From: Ruegeria sp. PrR005
Lineage (GTDB): Bacteria; Pseudomonadota; Alphaproteobacteria; Rhodobacterales; Rhodobacteraceae
Assembly (NCBI RefSeq): GCF_010500245.1
Contig: NZ_JAAGOX010000032.1
Coordinates: forward strand, 186,001-250,000
Reading direction: 5' to 3'
Length of the DNA stretch: 64,000 nucleotides
The notes beneath the pieces were generated by a model, which saw only the letters and a list, made by a program, of their open reading frames with translations, did not search any database and had not been told where the DNA came from. Below, one piece after another: positions 26,447 through 34,746 of the stretch. Both the position numbers and the translations under genes were made by a program. Positions within the stretch are counted from its first letter, which is position 1. The number at the start of each line of letters is the position of its first letter.

Positions 26447-26477
26447 TTGACCTCAAGTTGGCTTGAATTCGCAGAGT
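26447..26477 (+). promoter_or_regulatory. SoxR/MerR-type operator-promoter for the MFS gene
   Basis: TTGACC (26447-26452) is a -35-like box overlapped by CCTCAAGTTGGCTTGAAT (26451-26468), whose arms TCAAG and CTTGA flank TTGG. This closely resembles the SoxR-box core CCTCAAGTT/AACTTGAGG. A possible -10 (CAGAGT) starts 19 bp after the -35, the long spacing typical of MerR-activated promoters, but it matches the consensus poorly. The box abuts the merR start codon on the other strand, fitting autoregulation. Confidence 0.6.
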
Positions 26478-26511
26478 GCCCGGAAGATGCGAATGGATCA
26501 AGAGGTCGATC

Positions 26512-27732
26512 ATGAAGTCTCACGTCGAAATCCCCCCTGCCCATGCGGTCTGGCGCAACCGGCGCGCGCAGGCGCTGCTGTTGGCGGCAACGGCGACCAT
26601 CATGGCGAACGCCACGATCAGCCCGGCCTTGCCCGGTCTGGCGCGAGAGTTTGCCGCTCATCCACAAGTCGATTTGTTGACCCGCCTTCTGGTGCCTGCG
26701 CCCTCGCTTGCCGTGGTGCTGGTCGCGCCGCTGGTCGGGGTCCTGTCCGACCGCATCGGGCGGCGTGGTCTGCTGGTCTGGGGCATCGCCCTCTTTGTTC
26801 TGGCGGGCAGTGCCGGGCTGTTGCTGCCGGGGTTGGAAAGCATCCTGATCAGCCGCCTGATTCTGGGCGTCGCGGTGGCCGCGATCATGACCACGCAAAC
26901 CGCGCTGATCGGTGACTACTTCAGCGGTGCGGCACGGGCGGCGCTGACCGGATTGCAGACCTCGGCGCGCAACTTCGGCGGCTTTGTCTTCATTTCGACC
27001 GCAGGGCTGTTGGCGTCGCTCTCACCGCGTTTGCCCTTTGCCATCTATGCTATCCCGGTGCTGATCCTACCCTTTGTCTTGCGCGCCTTGCCGCGTCCGG
27101 TCCGCCGGGTTGCCGCGCAGGGCGGTGAGACCTCGGCGGCAAATGGGCACCGAAACTGGCGGTTGATCCTGACTGGCCTACTGCTGTTTCAGATGGTCAC
27201 AAACATGACCTTCTTCATCATGCCGACGCAGATCCCCTTCTACCTGGACACACTGGGCCATGACAGCGCGGTAATGACCGGCACGGTGCTGGGCCTGCTG
27301 ACACTGGCTGGAGGGCTTGCGGCGCTGGTCTATGGCCGCCTTGCCGTCCGTCTGCAAGTCACGGGGGTCTGGGCGCTGGGATATGGCGCCATGGCAATGG
27401 GCATGGCCGCTATCGGGACAAAGGCAGGGCTGCCTGTGATGCTGGCCGGTGCTGTTGCTATCGGCATCGGTTTCGCCTGGGTATTGCCTGTCTTTGTTAC
27501 CGCAATGCTGGCGATTGCACCGGCACGGCGCCGGGGGGGCGCCGGGGGTCTGCTGACCACCGCCATCTTTCTGGGCCAGGTCCTGTCACCATTCCTGAGC
27601 CTGCCCATCATCGCCGCCATAGGCTTTGACGGGCTCTACCTGGGGGCCGGTGCCCTGCTGGCAACGATCAGCGCGCTGGCGCTGATCGCGGGAATCTTGC
27701 AGCGTATTCGCATTCGCGCCCACGCGGCCTGA
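26512..27732 (+). CDS. MFS transporter, drug-efflux type
   Basis: A 406-residue major facilitator with 12 hydrophobic segments. The loop 2-3 motif A appears as GVLSDRIGRRGLLVWG, and the N-terminal LLLAATATIMANATISPALPGL segment resembles multidrug efflux proteins of the DHA1 group. I chose ATG 26512 because AGAGG lies six bases before it; the longer frame starts inside the operator region. It diverges from the MerR gene and is likely induced by it. It probably exports a small organic compound across the inner membrane; the substrate cannot be assigned. Confidence 0.88.
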   Translation: MKSHVEIPPAHAVWRNRRAQALLLAATATIMANATISPALPGLAREFAAHPQVDLLTRLLVPAPSLAVVLVAPLVGVLSDRIGRRGLLVWGIALFVLAGSAGLLLPGLESILISRLILGVAVAAIMTTQTALIGDYFSGAARAALTGLQTSARNFGGFVFISTAGLLASLSPRLPFAIYAIPVLILPFVLRALPRPVRRVAAQGGETSAANGHRNWRLILTGLLLFQMVTNMTFFIMPTQIPFYLDTLGHDSAVMTGTVLGLLTLAGGLAALVYGRLAVRLQVTGVWALGYGAMAMGMAAIGTKAGLPVMLAGAVAIGIGFAWVLPVFVTAMLAIAPARRRGGAGGLLTTAIFLGQVLSPFLSLPIIAAIGFDGLYLGAGALLATISALALIAGILQRIRIRAHAA

Positions 27733-27736
27733 GGTG

Positions 27737-28222
27737 TCAGATCTGCTCCAGCAGCTCTTCGCCTACGGTCAACTTGCAGGCGCCGGCTTCTTCTTCGAGG
27801 TTCAGAACTTTGACCACCCCGTCCTCTGCCATCAGGGCAAAGCGCTGGCAGCGGTCGTACAGGCCCACCACCGGTGCGCTGAACGCCAGCCCGATGGCCT
27901 TGGTGAACTCTGCCATAGGGTCGGCCAGCATGGTGATCCCGGCCTCGGCGGCGCCGCTCTGCTGACCCCAGGCTGTCATCACGAAGGGGTCATTCACGGA
28001 AACGCAGATCACCTCGTCCACGCCTTTGTCGGCCAAGGCCTGACGCGTACGGATGAAACTGGGCAGATGCGTCATCGAACAGCCACGCGTAAAGGCGCCC
28101 GGCAGGCCGAACATCACCACCTTGCGGCCCTTCAGCTTGGCTCCGAGATCGACCGTCTCGGGGCCCTTCTCGCTGAAGATCATGAACGTTGCGTCCGGCA
28201 GCCTGTCTCCGACTGAAATCAT
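27737..28222 (-). CDS. Peroxiredoxin (Prx5 type)
   Basis: A 161-residue thiol peroxidase. The peroxidatic motif is PGAFTRGCS with Cys48, matching PxxxTxxC, and the active-site Arg is expected in the C-terminal half. MISVGDRLPDATF and VSVNDPFVMTAWG are typical of the Prx5/AHPC-TSA redoxin subgroup common in proteobacteria. It reduces hydrogen peroxide and organic peroxides using glutathione/glutaredoxin or thioredoxin. Most members read GAFTP-x-CS; here Arg-Gly replace Pro-x. It diverges from a ferredoxin-reductase-like gene across about 98 bp and converges on the MFS gene. Confidence 0.92.
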   Translation of the reverse strand: MISVGDRLPDATFMIFSEKGPETVDLGAKLKGRKVVMFGLPGAFTRGCSMTHLPSFIRTRQALADKGVDEVICVSVNDPFVMTAWGQQSGAAEAGITMLADPMAEFTKAIGLAFSAPVVGLYDRCQRFALMAEDGVVKVLNLEEEAGACKLTVGEELLEQI

Positions 28223-28320
28223 CCTTTTGAACCTCGTTGTTGGATTTGCGGAACTCGTCCCTCCGGCATATAGCTGTCAGATATGACAAGGCCATGGGAA
28301 AAAGCGGGGCAGGTAGAGAG

Positions 28321-29532
28321 ATGAGCCATATCGTTGTGATCGGTGCCGGACAGGCCGGGGCGTCTCTGGTGGCGCGGTTGCGCAAGGACGGGTTCGCGGG
28401 CGAGATCACCCTGATCGGCGCCGAGCCGGTGCCGCCCTATCAGCGCCCACCGCTCAGCAAGGCCTATCTGCTGGGCGAGATGGAAAAAGAGCGCCTGTTC
28501 CTGCGGCCCGAGAGTTTCTATGCCGAGCAGACCATCACCCTGCGTCTGAACGCGCGGGTGAGCGCCATCGACCCGGCGGCCAAGACCGTTTCGCTGGGGG
28601 GTGAGGTCATCTCTTACGACCAGCTGGCACTGACCACCGGGTCCGAACCGCGCCGCCTGCCTGACGCCATCGGTGGCGATCTGGCTGGCGTGCATGTGGT
28701 GCGCGATCTGGCCGATATCGACGCGATGGCGCCTGCGGTGACCGAAGGCGCCCGCGCCCTGATCGTGGGCGGCGGCTATATCGGGCTCGAAGCCGCTGCC
28801 GTCTGCGCCAAGCGGGGGGTCCAGGTGACGCTGGTCGAAATGGCCGACCGCATCCTGCAACGGGTCGCGGCACCTGAGACCAGCGCCTACTTCCGCGCGT
28901 TGCACACTGGCCACGGGGTCGATATCCGCGAGGGTGTGGGCCTGACCCGCCTGACCGGAACGCAAGGCCGCGTGAGCGGCGCGGTGCTGACGGACGGAAG
29001 CGAATTGCCGGTCGATTTTGTCGTGGTTGGCGTCGGCATCGCGCCCGCCACCGCCCTGGCCGAGGCCGCGGGCCTGGCGCTGGAAAACGGCATCCGCACC
29101 GATGCGCAGGGCCGCACATCGGACCCGTCGATCTGGGCGGCGGGCGATTGCGCCTCGTTCCCCTACAAGGGCGGGCGCATCCGGCTGGAAAGCGTGCCCA
29201 ACGCCATCGACCAGGCCGAAACCGTGGCGCAGAACATGCTGGGCGCGGGCAAGGATTATGTGGCGCAGCCGTGGTTCTGGTCTGACCAATATGACGTCAA
29301 GTTGCAGATCGCCGGGCTGAACACCGGTTATGACCGCGTGGTGACCCGCCCGGGCGAGGGGCAGACCGTGTCTTTCTGGTACTATACCGGTGATCAGCTG
29401 GTGGCGGTCGACGCCATGAACGACCCGCGCGCCTATATGGTGGGCAAGCGGCTGATCGACAACGGCAAGACTGCCGATCCGGCCATCGTTGCCGACCCGT
29501 CAGCGGATCTGAAACCGCTGCTCAAGGCGTGA
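28321..29532 (+). CDS. FAD-dependent ferredoxin/rubredoxin-type reductase
   Basis: A 403-residue pyridine nucleotide-disulfide family flavoprotein. It has the FAD-binding GAGQAGASLVARLR at the N terminus, TTGSEPRRLP, the NAD-binding GGGYIGLEAAAVCAKRG and the second FAD motif SIWAAGDCASF. The C-terminal domain, with WFWSDQYDVKLQIAGL, is that of putidaredoxin/rhodocoxin reductases and apoptosis-inducing-factor relatives. It passes electrons from NADH to a [2Fe-2S] ferredoxin serving cytochrome P450s or dioxygenases. The start at 28321 gives the standard IVVIGAGQAG N terminus. No ferredoxin or oxygenase lies nearby, so the partner is encoded elsewhere. Confidence 0.9.
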   Translation: MSHIVVIGAGQAGASLVARLRKDGFAGEITLIGAEPVPPYQRPPLSKAYLLGEMEKERLFLRPESFYAEQTITLRLNARVSAIDPAAKTVSLGGEVISYDQLALTTGSEPRRLPDAIGGDLAGVHVVRDLADIDAMAPAVTEGARALIVGGGYIGLEAAAVCAKRGVQVTLVEMADRILQRVAAPETSAYFRALHTGHGVDIREGVGLTRLTGTQGRVSGAVLTDGSELPVDFVVVGVGIAPATALAEAAGLALENGIRTDAQGRTSDPSIWAAGDCASFPYKGGRIRLESVPNAIDQAETVAQNMLGAGKDYVAQPWFWSDQYDVKLQIAGLNTGYDRVVTRPGEGQTVSFWYYTGDQLVAVDAMNDPRAYMVGKRLIDNGKTADPAIVADPSADLKPLLKA

Positions 29533-30089
29533 GGATCATCGCGGGCGCATTCCGGGGCCGGGCGCTGGCCTCGGTCGGCAAGGGCGATGCGGGGGCGCAT
29601 CTGCGCCCTACCACCGACCGCGTCCGCGAAAGCCTGTTCAGCGTGCTCATCCACCTCGATGTGATCGAGGGCGCGCAGGTGCTCGACCTTTTTGCCGGTA
29701 CCGGCGCACTGGGGCTTGAGGCGCTGTCGCGCGGTGCATCCCATGTCACATTCGTCGATGACGGCCGGGTGGCGCAGGGGTTGATCACCAAGAATATCAA
29801 CCTGACCGGCAGCCGCGACCGGACCACGCTGATCCGTCGCGATGCCACCCGCCTCGGCCCCAATCCCGGCGCGCCCTGCGGGCTGATCTTTCTCGACCCG
29901 CCTTACGGCAAGGGGATGGGTGCGCGCGCCCTGTCCGCCGCGCAGGCAGGCGGCTGGGTGGCTGATGACGCCCTGATCGTGTGGGAGGAAAGCGCCCCCA
30001 TGCCCGCGCCCGAGGGGTTCACCCTTCATGATGCGCGCAAATATGGTGATACCCACATCTCCCTGATGTGGCGGGATGTTTCAGGGTGA
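29529..30089 (+). CDS. rsmD: 16S rRNA (guanine-966-N2)-methyltransferase RsmD
   Basis: A 186-residue methyltransferase that begins with a GTG overlapping the previous stop (GTGA, 29529-29532). Family signatures are MRIIAGAFRGRAL, RPTTDRVRESLFS, the SAM motif LDLFAGTGALGLEALSRGA, and the catalytic DPPYGKG. RsmD methylates G966 of 16S rRNA in the 30S particle. Length and motif order are normal. It follows the flavoprotein gene with overlap, so the two are co-transcribed although functionally unrelated. Confidence 0.93.
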   Translation: MRIIAGAFRGRALASVGKGDAGAHLRPTTDRVRESLFSVLIHLDVIEGAQVLDLFAGTGALGLEALSRGASHVTFVDDGRVAQGLITKNINLTGSRDRTTLIRRDATRLGPNPGAPCGLIFLDPPYGKGMGARALSAAQAGGWVADDALIVWEESAPMPAPEGFTLHDARKYGDTHISLMWRDVSG

Positions 30090-30177
30090 AACAGGATCGG
30101 CATGGTGCCGCTTGCCGCTGGTTTGTCCCTACACACCGGCTGCGATAGGCCCCGGTAGGGCAATCTGGAGTACCCCC

Positions 30178-30825
30178 ATGCGACATGAACTGGTGATATT
30201 CGATTGTGACGGGGTTCTGGTGGACAGCGAACCAGCGTCGAACCGGATAATGGCGGATAACCTGACGCGGCATGGGCTGCCTCTGACCGCGGAACAGTCG
30301 ATGGAACTGTTCGTTGGCTGTTCCATGGCCGGTGTAAAGGAAAAGGCAATCAGCCTGGGTGCAGATCTGCCGGACAACTGGGTGGAGCAGGTCTATTCCG
30401 AGGAATATGCCTGTCTTCGAAAGGGTGTGCCGCTGGTGGCTGGTATCCGGGAACTGTTGGCTAGGTTGGACGCCGGAGGTATCAGGTGTTGCGTGGCCTC
30501 CAACGGTAGCGAAGACAAAATGCGCATCACCCTGGGCCAGAACGGACTATGGGAGAGATTTCATCCCAACGCCATGTTTTCAGCGTACAAACTGGGTGTT
30601 TCCAAGCCGGATCCGGGACTGTTTCTGGCTGCCGCCAGCCAGTTCCAAGTGCTGGCAAGGGATTGTGTAGTGATCGAGGACAGCACCAGCGGTGTGACCG
30701 CCGCCATTCGGGCCGGAATGCGCTGCCTTGGCTATGCCGCCCATGACGATGGTGCGCGGCTGCGCGCGTTGGGGGCCGAGGTATTTCGCCACATGGCCGA
30801 GGTTCCGGCGCTTTTGGAGATCTGA
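30178..30825 (+). CDS. HAD-superfamily phosphatase (subfamily IA)
   Basis: A 215-residue HAD hydrolase. Motif I is FDCDGVLVDSE (nucleophile Asp9, acid Asp11), a helical cap follows, motif II is CVASNGS, Lys lies in GVSKPDPGLFL, and motif IV is VVIEDSTSGVTAA. The arrangement matches beta-phosphoglucomutase/sugar-phosphate phosphatases such as YieH or YniC. It dephosphorylates a small phosphate ester in the cytoplasm. The start at 30178 follows GGAG by nine bases. Codon usage is slightly less GC-biased than in the neighbours. Confidence 0.9.
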   Translation: MRHELVIFDCDGVLVDSEPASNRIMADNLTRHGLPLTAEQSMELFVGCSMAGVKEKAISLGADLPDNWVEQVYSEEYACLRKGVPLVAGIRELLARLDAGGIRCCVASNGSEDKMRITLGQNGLWERFHPNAMFSAYKLGVSKPDPGLFLAAASQFQVLARDCVVIEDSTSGVTAAIRAGMRCLGYAAHDDGARLRALGAEVFRHMAEVPALLEI

Positions 30826-31019
30826 TCGGATCGTGCTGGGCTGGATCCATGGACGCAACCATGTCACAGCGACCTTGGTCAGCTGTCACACCTGCCGAGG
30901 TCAAGATTAGTCCCGGGACGGTCGTAACAGCGTGCCTCTGTTCATCGGGGATGCGATACACTGTTGCTGGCACTGTTGCGGGCCGAGACGCAGGAAAAGC
31001 CGAACCCGGAAACCCCGGA
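30826..31019. other. Spacer between convergent genes with nothing recognised
   Basis: Between the HAD gene and the nitrilase gene (convergent) I see no convincing coding sequence, tRNA or strong terminator. Its composition is a little less GC-rich than the surroundings. Confidence 0.5.
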
Positions 31020-31811
31020 TCAATCCCGAGACGGGCAGTCCAGCCGGATCTGGCCACGGTCGCACAGATAGGGCAACCGGGCCTGCGCCGCCGTGATCCG
31101 TGCCTTGTCCAGATCCGCAAACAGAATCTCGGGTCCGTCACCGGCCCGCGCCGCTTCGGTCCCGTTTGGGGCCGCGATCACGCTGTGGCCAAGGTAACGC
31201 AGACCGTTTTCGACCCCGGCGCTGTTGGCATAGGCGAGGTAGACGCCGTTTTCATAGGCCCGGGTCGGGATCATGCGCTCGGCAACCCAGCCCCATTCAG
31301 CGCCCAGAGCGGTCGGAACCAGCACCAATTCGGCGCCCAGACCGGCGACATGCCGGACGGTTTCGGGAAACTCTGCGTCATAGCAGATCAACGTCGCGAT
31401 CCGGAAACCCGCCCATTCGAACAGTTGGCAGCCCGCACCCGCTGAGAATTGCGCACGCTCAAACCCGGGCGGGATTGCCAGTTTGCGATGCTGGCCCAGG
31501 ATCTGACCACCTGGCCCGACGCAGAGAGCCGCGTTGTAGACCTGCCCGTTCTCACGTTCGGCATAACCGCAATGGATCGCAAGCCCATGCGCGCTCGCCA
31601 GCCGTGACAATGTTGCAAGGGTCGGGCCGTCGCGCGGTTCGGCCTGGTCGCTGACATGCGCGCCGATGTTATAACCGCAGGCGAACAGCTCTGGCAGCAG
31701 CACCAGATCCGCGCCTTTGGCCACGATCCCGGGCAGGGCATCCGACAGCCATCCCATACGCGCCCGAACCCCGTCCAGCTCTGCGGGCGGCTGTGCCACG
31801 GCCAATCGCAT
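31020..31811 (-). CDS. Carbon-nitrogen hydrolase (nitrilase superfamily amidase)
   Basis: A 263-residue member of the nitrilase superfamily with the full catalytic triad. Glu41 lies in LLPELFACGYN, Lys110 in QHRKLAIPP and Cys143 in LICYDAEFPE. Most enzymes of this size hydrolyse simple amides or N-carbamoyl compounds. Its ATG is one base from the stop of the upstream creatinase-fold gene, so the two are a coupled pair. A plausible pathway is opening of a guanidino or cyclic substrate by the first enzyme and deamidation or decarbamoylation by this one. That is inference from gene pairing only. Confidence 0.88.
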   Translation of the reverse strand: MRLAVAQPPAELDGVRARMGWLSDALPGIVAKGADLVLLPELFACGYNIGAHVSDQAEPRDGPTLATLSRLASAHGLAIHCGYAERENGQVYNAALCVGPGGQILGQHRKLAIPPGFERAQFSAGAGCQLFEWAGFRIATLICYDAEFPETVRHVAGLGAELVLVPTALGAEWGWVAERMIPTRAYENGVYLAYANSAGVENGLRYLGHSVIAAPNGTEAARAGDGPEILFADLDKARITAAQARLPYLCDRGQIRLDCPSRD

Positions 31812-31812
31812 C

Positions 31813-32970
31813 TTACCCCTCCGTCACCATGATCTCGCGTGGGTAATTGGTCAGGTATTCACAACCGGTTTCGGTCACCACGATACTGTCGCCGATCCGG
31901 CCCGCCGTGACCCCGTCGACCGAGATCCCGCCATCCACCGCAAAGGTCATGCCCGCCTGCAACACGGTCGTATCGCCTTCTTTCAGTTCCGGTGCCTCAA
32001 GGCAGGCAACACCGATTGAGCGACCGGTCCGGTAACCCGTGGCATAGCCGCGTTCCGCGTAGACCGCATTGGCCGCAGCGGCCACATCCTGAGCCAGAAC
32101 GCCGGGGCGGATCGCGGCAATGGCCGCCTGCTGGGCGTCAATCGCCGCCTGTTGCACACGGGCCGCGACATCAGTGATTTCGGCCACGTGGAACATGCGG
32201 TCAAAGCCCAGTTTGTACTGCTTGAACTGGGCCATGTTGCAGAAACAGAAATAGACCGGGTCGGCGCGGTCATAGGTCTTTACCGATGCGCGCCGGTGTA
32301 CCATCGACGTGTCAGAGCCGCTTTGTACAATCTGAAGATTGTGGATCATCGGCGATACGAAGCGCTCCCATCCCCGATCGGTCAGGAACCCGGCGGCCTT
32401 GCGGGTTCCGGTCTCAATGATCTCGAGCGCGCTTTCATATTCCTGCCGACCGATCCGCAAGGAGCAATGGGCCGCAGCCATCATTGCGCCGGCAATCTCG
32501 CCAGCCTGTCGCATCACCTCGATTTCCAGCGGCGATTTGATCATCCGAAAGGCGCCCAGCACCGGGCCGATGTCCTTTAGAGGGACATTTGGATAACGTT
32601 CGTCCAGGTAATTGCGCACCAGCGCCGGGACGTGCTGCCGCTCCACCCAAATCCCGGATGGTTTCTCGGGCAGCGCGCCTGACAAGGCGCGCGCCCAGGT
32701 TCTTTGGCCAGCGTCTTCCCAGGTCCGGACATCCGCGACCCATGTCATCTCGCTCACCATCTCGCTTTCCATCAGCGGGGTGATGATGACCGGGTCACTC
32801 TCTGCCGCCACCACCAGCATGGTGGGCCGCCCGAACTCGATGCCAAGATAGCCCCAGAACCCTGCCAGATAGGCGATCGAACTTTCCTCGGTGAAGACCG
32901 CGTGTGAGATGCCCAGCTCGCGCATACGGTCTTGTAGGCGTGCGGTCCTGAGCCTTGCTTCGTCCAACAT
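31813..32970 (-). CDS. M24/creatinase-fold hydrolase, metal ligands mostly missing
   Basis: A 385-residue protein with the creatinase N domain (residues 1-130) and pita-bread C domain (150-380). The five metal ligands of aminopeptidase P/prolidase are largely lost. The first Asp position is in a FCFCN segment (241-245), the second Asp is retained (Asp257 in FDRMF), the His position is Arg317 (TGRSIG), the first Glu is Asp346 (FAVDGG) and the last Glu is Gly360 (RIGDS). This pattern is that of creatinase and ectoine-hydrolase relatives, which act without metals. His225 (MVHRR) could be the catalytic histidine. A strong ribosome-binding site (GGAGGAGGGA) precedes it. It is coupled to a nitrilase gene. 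Confidence 0.85.
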   Translation of the reverse strand: MLDEARLRTARLQDRMRELGISHAVFTEESSIAYLAGFWGYLGIEFGRPTMLVVAAESDPVIITPLMESEMVSEMTWVADVRTWEDAGQRTWARALSGALPEKPSGIWVERQHVPALVRNYLDERYPNVPLKDIGPVLGAFRMIKSPLEIEVMRQAGEIAGAMMAAAHCSLRIGRQEYESALEIIETGTRKAAGFLTDRGWERFVSPMIHNLQIVQSGSDTSMVHRRASVKTYDRADPVYFCFCNMAQFKQYKLGFDRMFHVAEITDVAARVQQAAIDAQQAAIAAIRPGVLAQDVAAAANAVYAERGYATGYRTGRSIGVACLEAPELKEGDTTVLQAGMTFAVDGGISVDGVTAGRIGDSIVVTETGCEYLTNYPREIMVTEG

Positions 32971-33116
32971 CCCGACCGTCCCTCCTCCGGTTGGTTTCAG
33001 ACCCTTCTTGGATCTGTCTAACCGGACAAAGGTGCAGCAACAGCGCCGGAACCGACCAATAATGTCGGGTTCGGCCCCTTCGCGGCCCTGTCAGGGGAAA
33101 GGTCAGCGAATGGTGC

Positions 33117-33929
33117 TCAAGTGTCGTAGGTCGGGTGAAACTTGCCGCCAGGCGACAGGGTAAAGATGTCGACCCCATCCGCCGTGACCCCGACTGAATG
33201 TTCGAACTGGGCCGACAGCGACTTGTCCCGGGTGACGGCTGTCCAGTCATCGGCCAGCGTCTTGGTTTCGGGGCGGCCGAGGTTCACCATCGGTTCGATG
33301 GTAAAGAACATACCTTCTTCCAGCACCGGACCCGTTCCGGGGCGGCCATAGTGCAGCACGTTGGGCGGTGCGTGGAACACCTGTCCCAGGCCATGCCCGC
33401 AGAAATCGCGCACCACGGACATGCGGTGCGCCTCGACATAGGCCTGAATCGCATGGCCGATATCGCCAAAGGTGTTGCCGGGCTTGACCATCTCGATGCC
33501 CTTGAACAGGGCGTCATGGGTGACCTGGATCAGCCGTTCGGCCTTGCGCGGCAGTTTGCCCGCCACGTACATCCGGCTGGTGTCGCCGAACCAGCCATCG
33601 ACGATCACGGTCACGTCGATGTTCAGGATATCGCCATCGTTCAGCCGCTTGTCGCCGGGAATTCCGTGGCAAACCACATGGTTGACCGAGATACAACTGG
33701 CGTGCTGATAGCCCTTGTAGCCGATGGTCGCCGATTTTGCACCGGCCGCTTCGACCATCTCGGTGATGATGCGGTCGATCTCGCCCGTGGTCTGGCCCGG
33801 AAACACATGCGCGGCTATGTCGTCCAGAATGCGCGCCGCAACCGCCCCTGCGGCATGCATGCCGGCAAAGTCAGCGGGTTCATAGATGCGGATGCCATCC
33901 TTGGTCAGGCGGCCACGATGCTCTTTCAT
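33117..33929 (-). CDS. map: Methionine aminopeptidase type I
   Basis: A 270-residue MetAP with the expected ligands His88, Asp105, Asp116, His179, Glu212 and Glu243. They lie in NHVVCHGIPGD, LNIDVTVIVDGWFGDTSRMY, FCGHGLGQVFH, FFTIEPM and FEHSVGV. It removes the initiator methionine from nascent proteins and is normally essential. I chose the ATG at 33929 (MKEHRGRLTKDGI); the frame extends upstream without family support. It is transcribed with, and 85 bp downstream of, sfsA. Confidence 0.96.
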   Translation of the reverse strand: MKEHRGRLTKDGIRIYEPADFAGMHAAGAVAARILDDIAAHVFPGQTTGEIDRIITEMVEAAGAKSATIGYKGYQHASCISVNHVVCHGIPGDKRLNDGDILNIDVTVIVDGWFGDTSRMYVAGKLPRKAERLIQVTHDALFKGIEMVKPGNTFGDIGHAIQAYVEAHRMSVVRDFCGHGLGQVFHAPPNVLHYGRPGTGPVLEEGMFFTIEPMVNLGRPETKTLADDWTAVTRDKSLSAQFEHSVGVTADGVDIFTLSPGGKFHPTYDT

Positions 33930-34014
33930 CGGTGCGAGGCTCCATCTGTTGCGCGCGGAATCTTGTTTACGCTGCTTGCGCAGAAAGTGCCAGAGGGCGC
34001 GGGGTCGCAATATG

Positions 34015-34707
34015 TCAAAGCATATCGGCGATTTCGACCCCTTGAGGAGAGATATGGGTGGTTATGATCAGCTTTTCCACTCCTTGCGCTTGGGCCATTT
34101 CGAAGGCGCGTGCGTAGGTCGGGTCGATATCGGCGGCCAGGGCGAAGCGGTGGCAGTCGGTGCGCTGTACAAGATAGAGCATGATTGCCCGGTGCCCTTG
34201 CTGTGCCATTTTTGCCAATTCTTCCAAATGTTTGGCCCCGCGTGCCGTGACGCTGTCGGGAAATTCCGCCATGCCGGGTTGGCGAGACAGGGTTACGCTT
34301 TTGACTTCGACATAGGCATCGGGCAGGTCCGGGCTGGACAGCAGAAAGTCGATGCGGCTGTTTGTACCGTATTTCACCTCGGAATTGACCGTTTTGTACA
34401 TGGCCAAAGCGGGTAATGTTCCGTTTTGTAACACCTCGCGCAGGGCGCGATTGGGCACCGAAGTGTCGACACCGGTGAAATTCCCGTCCTCGTGATCGAC
34501 CAGGCGCCAGCCGAATTTCAGCTTTTTCTTTGGGTCGTCATTCGGCTCCAGCCAGATCTTCATTCCCGGTTCGGCCAGCCCCATCATGGACCCTGGATTG
34601 GCGCAATGGGCGGTCACCTCGCGGCCGTCCTCCAGTCGGCAATCGGCGAGAAAGCGTTTGTAGCGGCGGATCAGGCGGGCGGGGACAAGCGGGGTCGCAA
34701 ACTGCAT
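34015..34707 (-). CDS. sfsA: SfsA family protein (sugar fermentation stimulation)
   Basis: A 230-residue SfsA protein. It carries the N-terminal OB-fold-like part (RRYKRFLADCRLEDGREVTAHCANPGSM) and the restriction-endonuclease-like nuclease core (SRIDFLL and YVEVKSVTL) with FPDSVTARGAKHLEEL. The D-x(n)-E-x-K pattern suggests a nuclease fold. E. coli SfsA binds DNA and is reported to affect maltose metabolism, but its real function is unsettled. An ATG at 34719 would add four residues. It sits upstream of map in the same orientation. Confidence 0.93.
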   Translation of the reverse strand: MQFATPLVPARLIRRYKRFLADCRLEDGREVTAHCANPGSMMGLAEPGMKIWLEPNDDPKKKLKFGWRLVDHEDGNFTGVDTSVPNRALREVLQNGTLPALAMYKTVNSEVKYGTNSRIDFLLSSPDLPDAYVEVKSVTLSRQPGMAEFPDSVTARGAKHLEELAKMAQQGHRAIMLYLVQRTDCHRFALAADIDPTYARAFEMAQAQGVEKLIITTHISPQGVEIADML

Positions 34708-34746
34708 GGTCTCTCGCATATCGCAGCCCCGCCCGCTTGCAAAGGG

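Noticed and set aside
31813-32970. Call as Xaa-Pro aminopeptidase or prolidase
   Set aside because: Four of five metal ligands appear to be missing, so a metal-dependent proline peptidase is unlikely.
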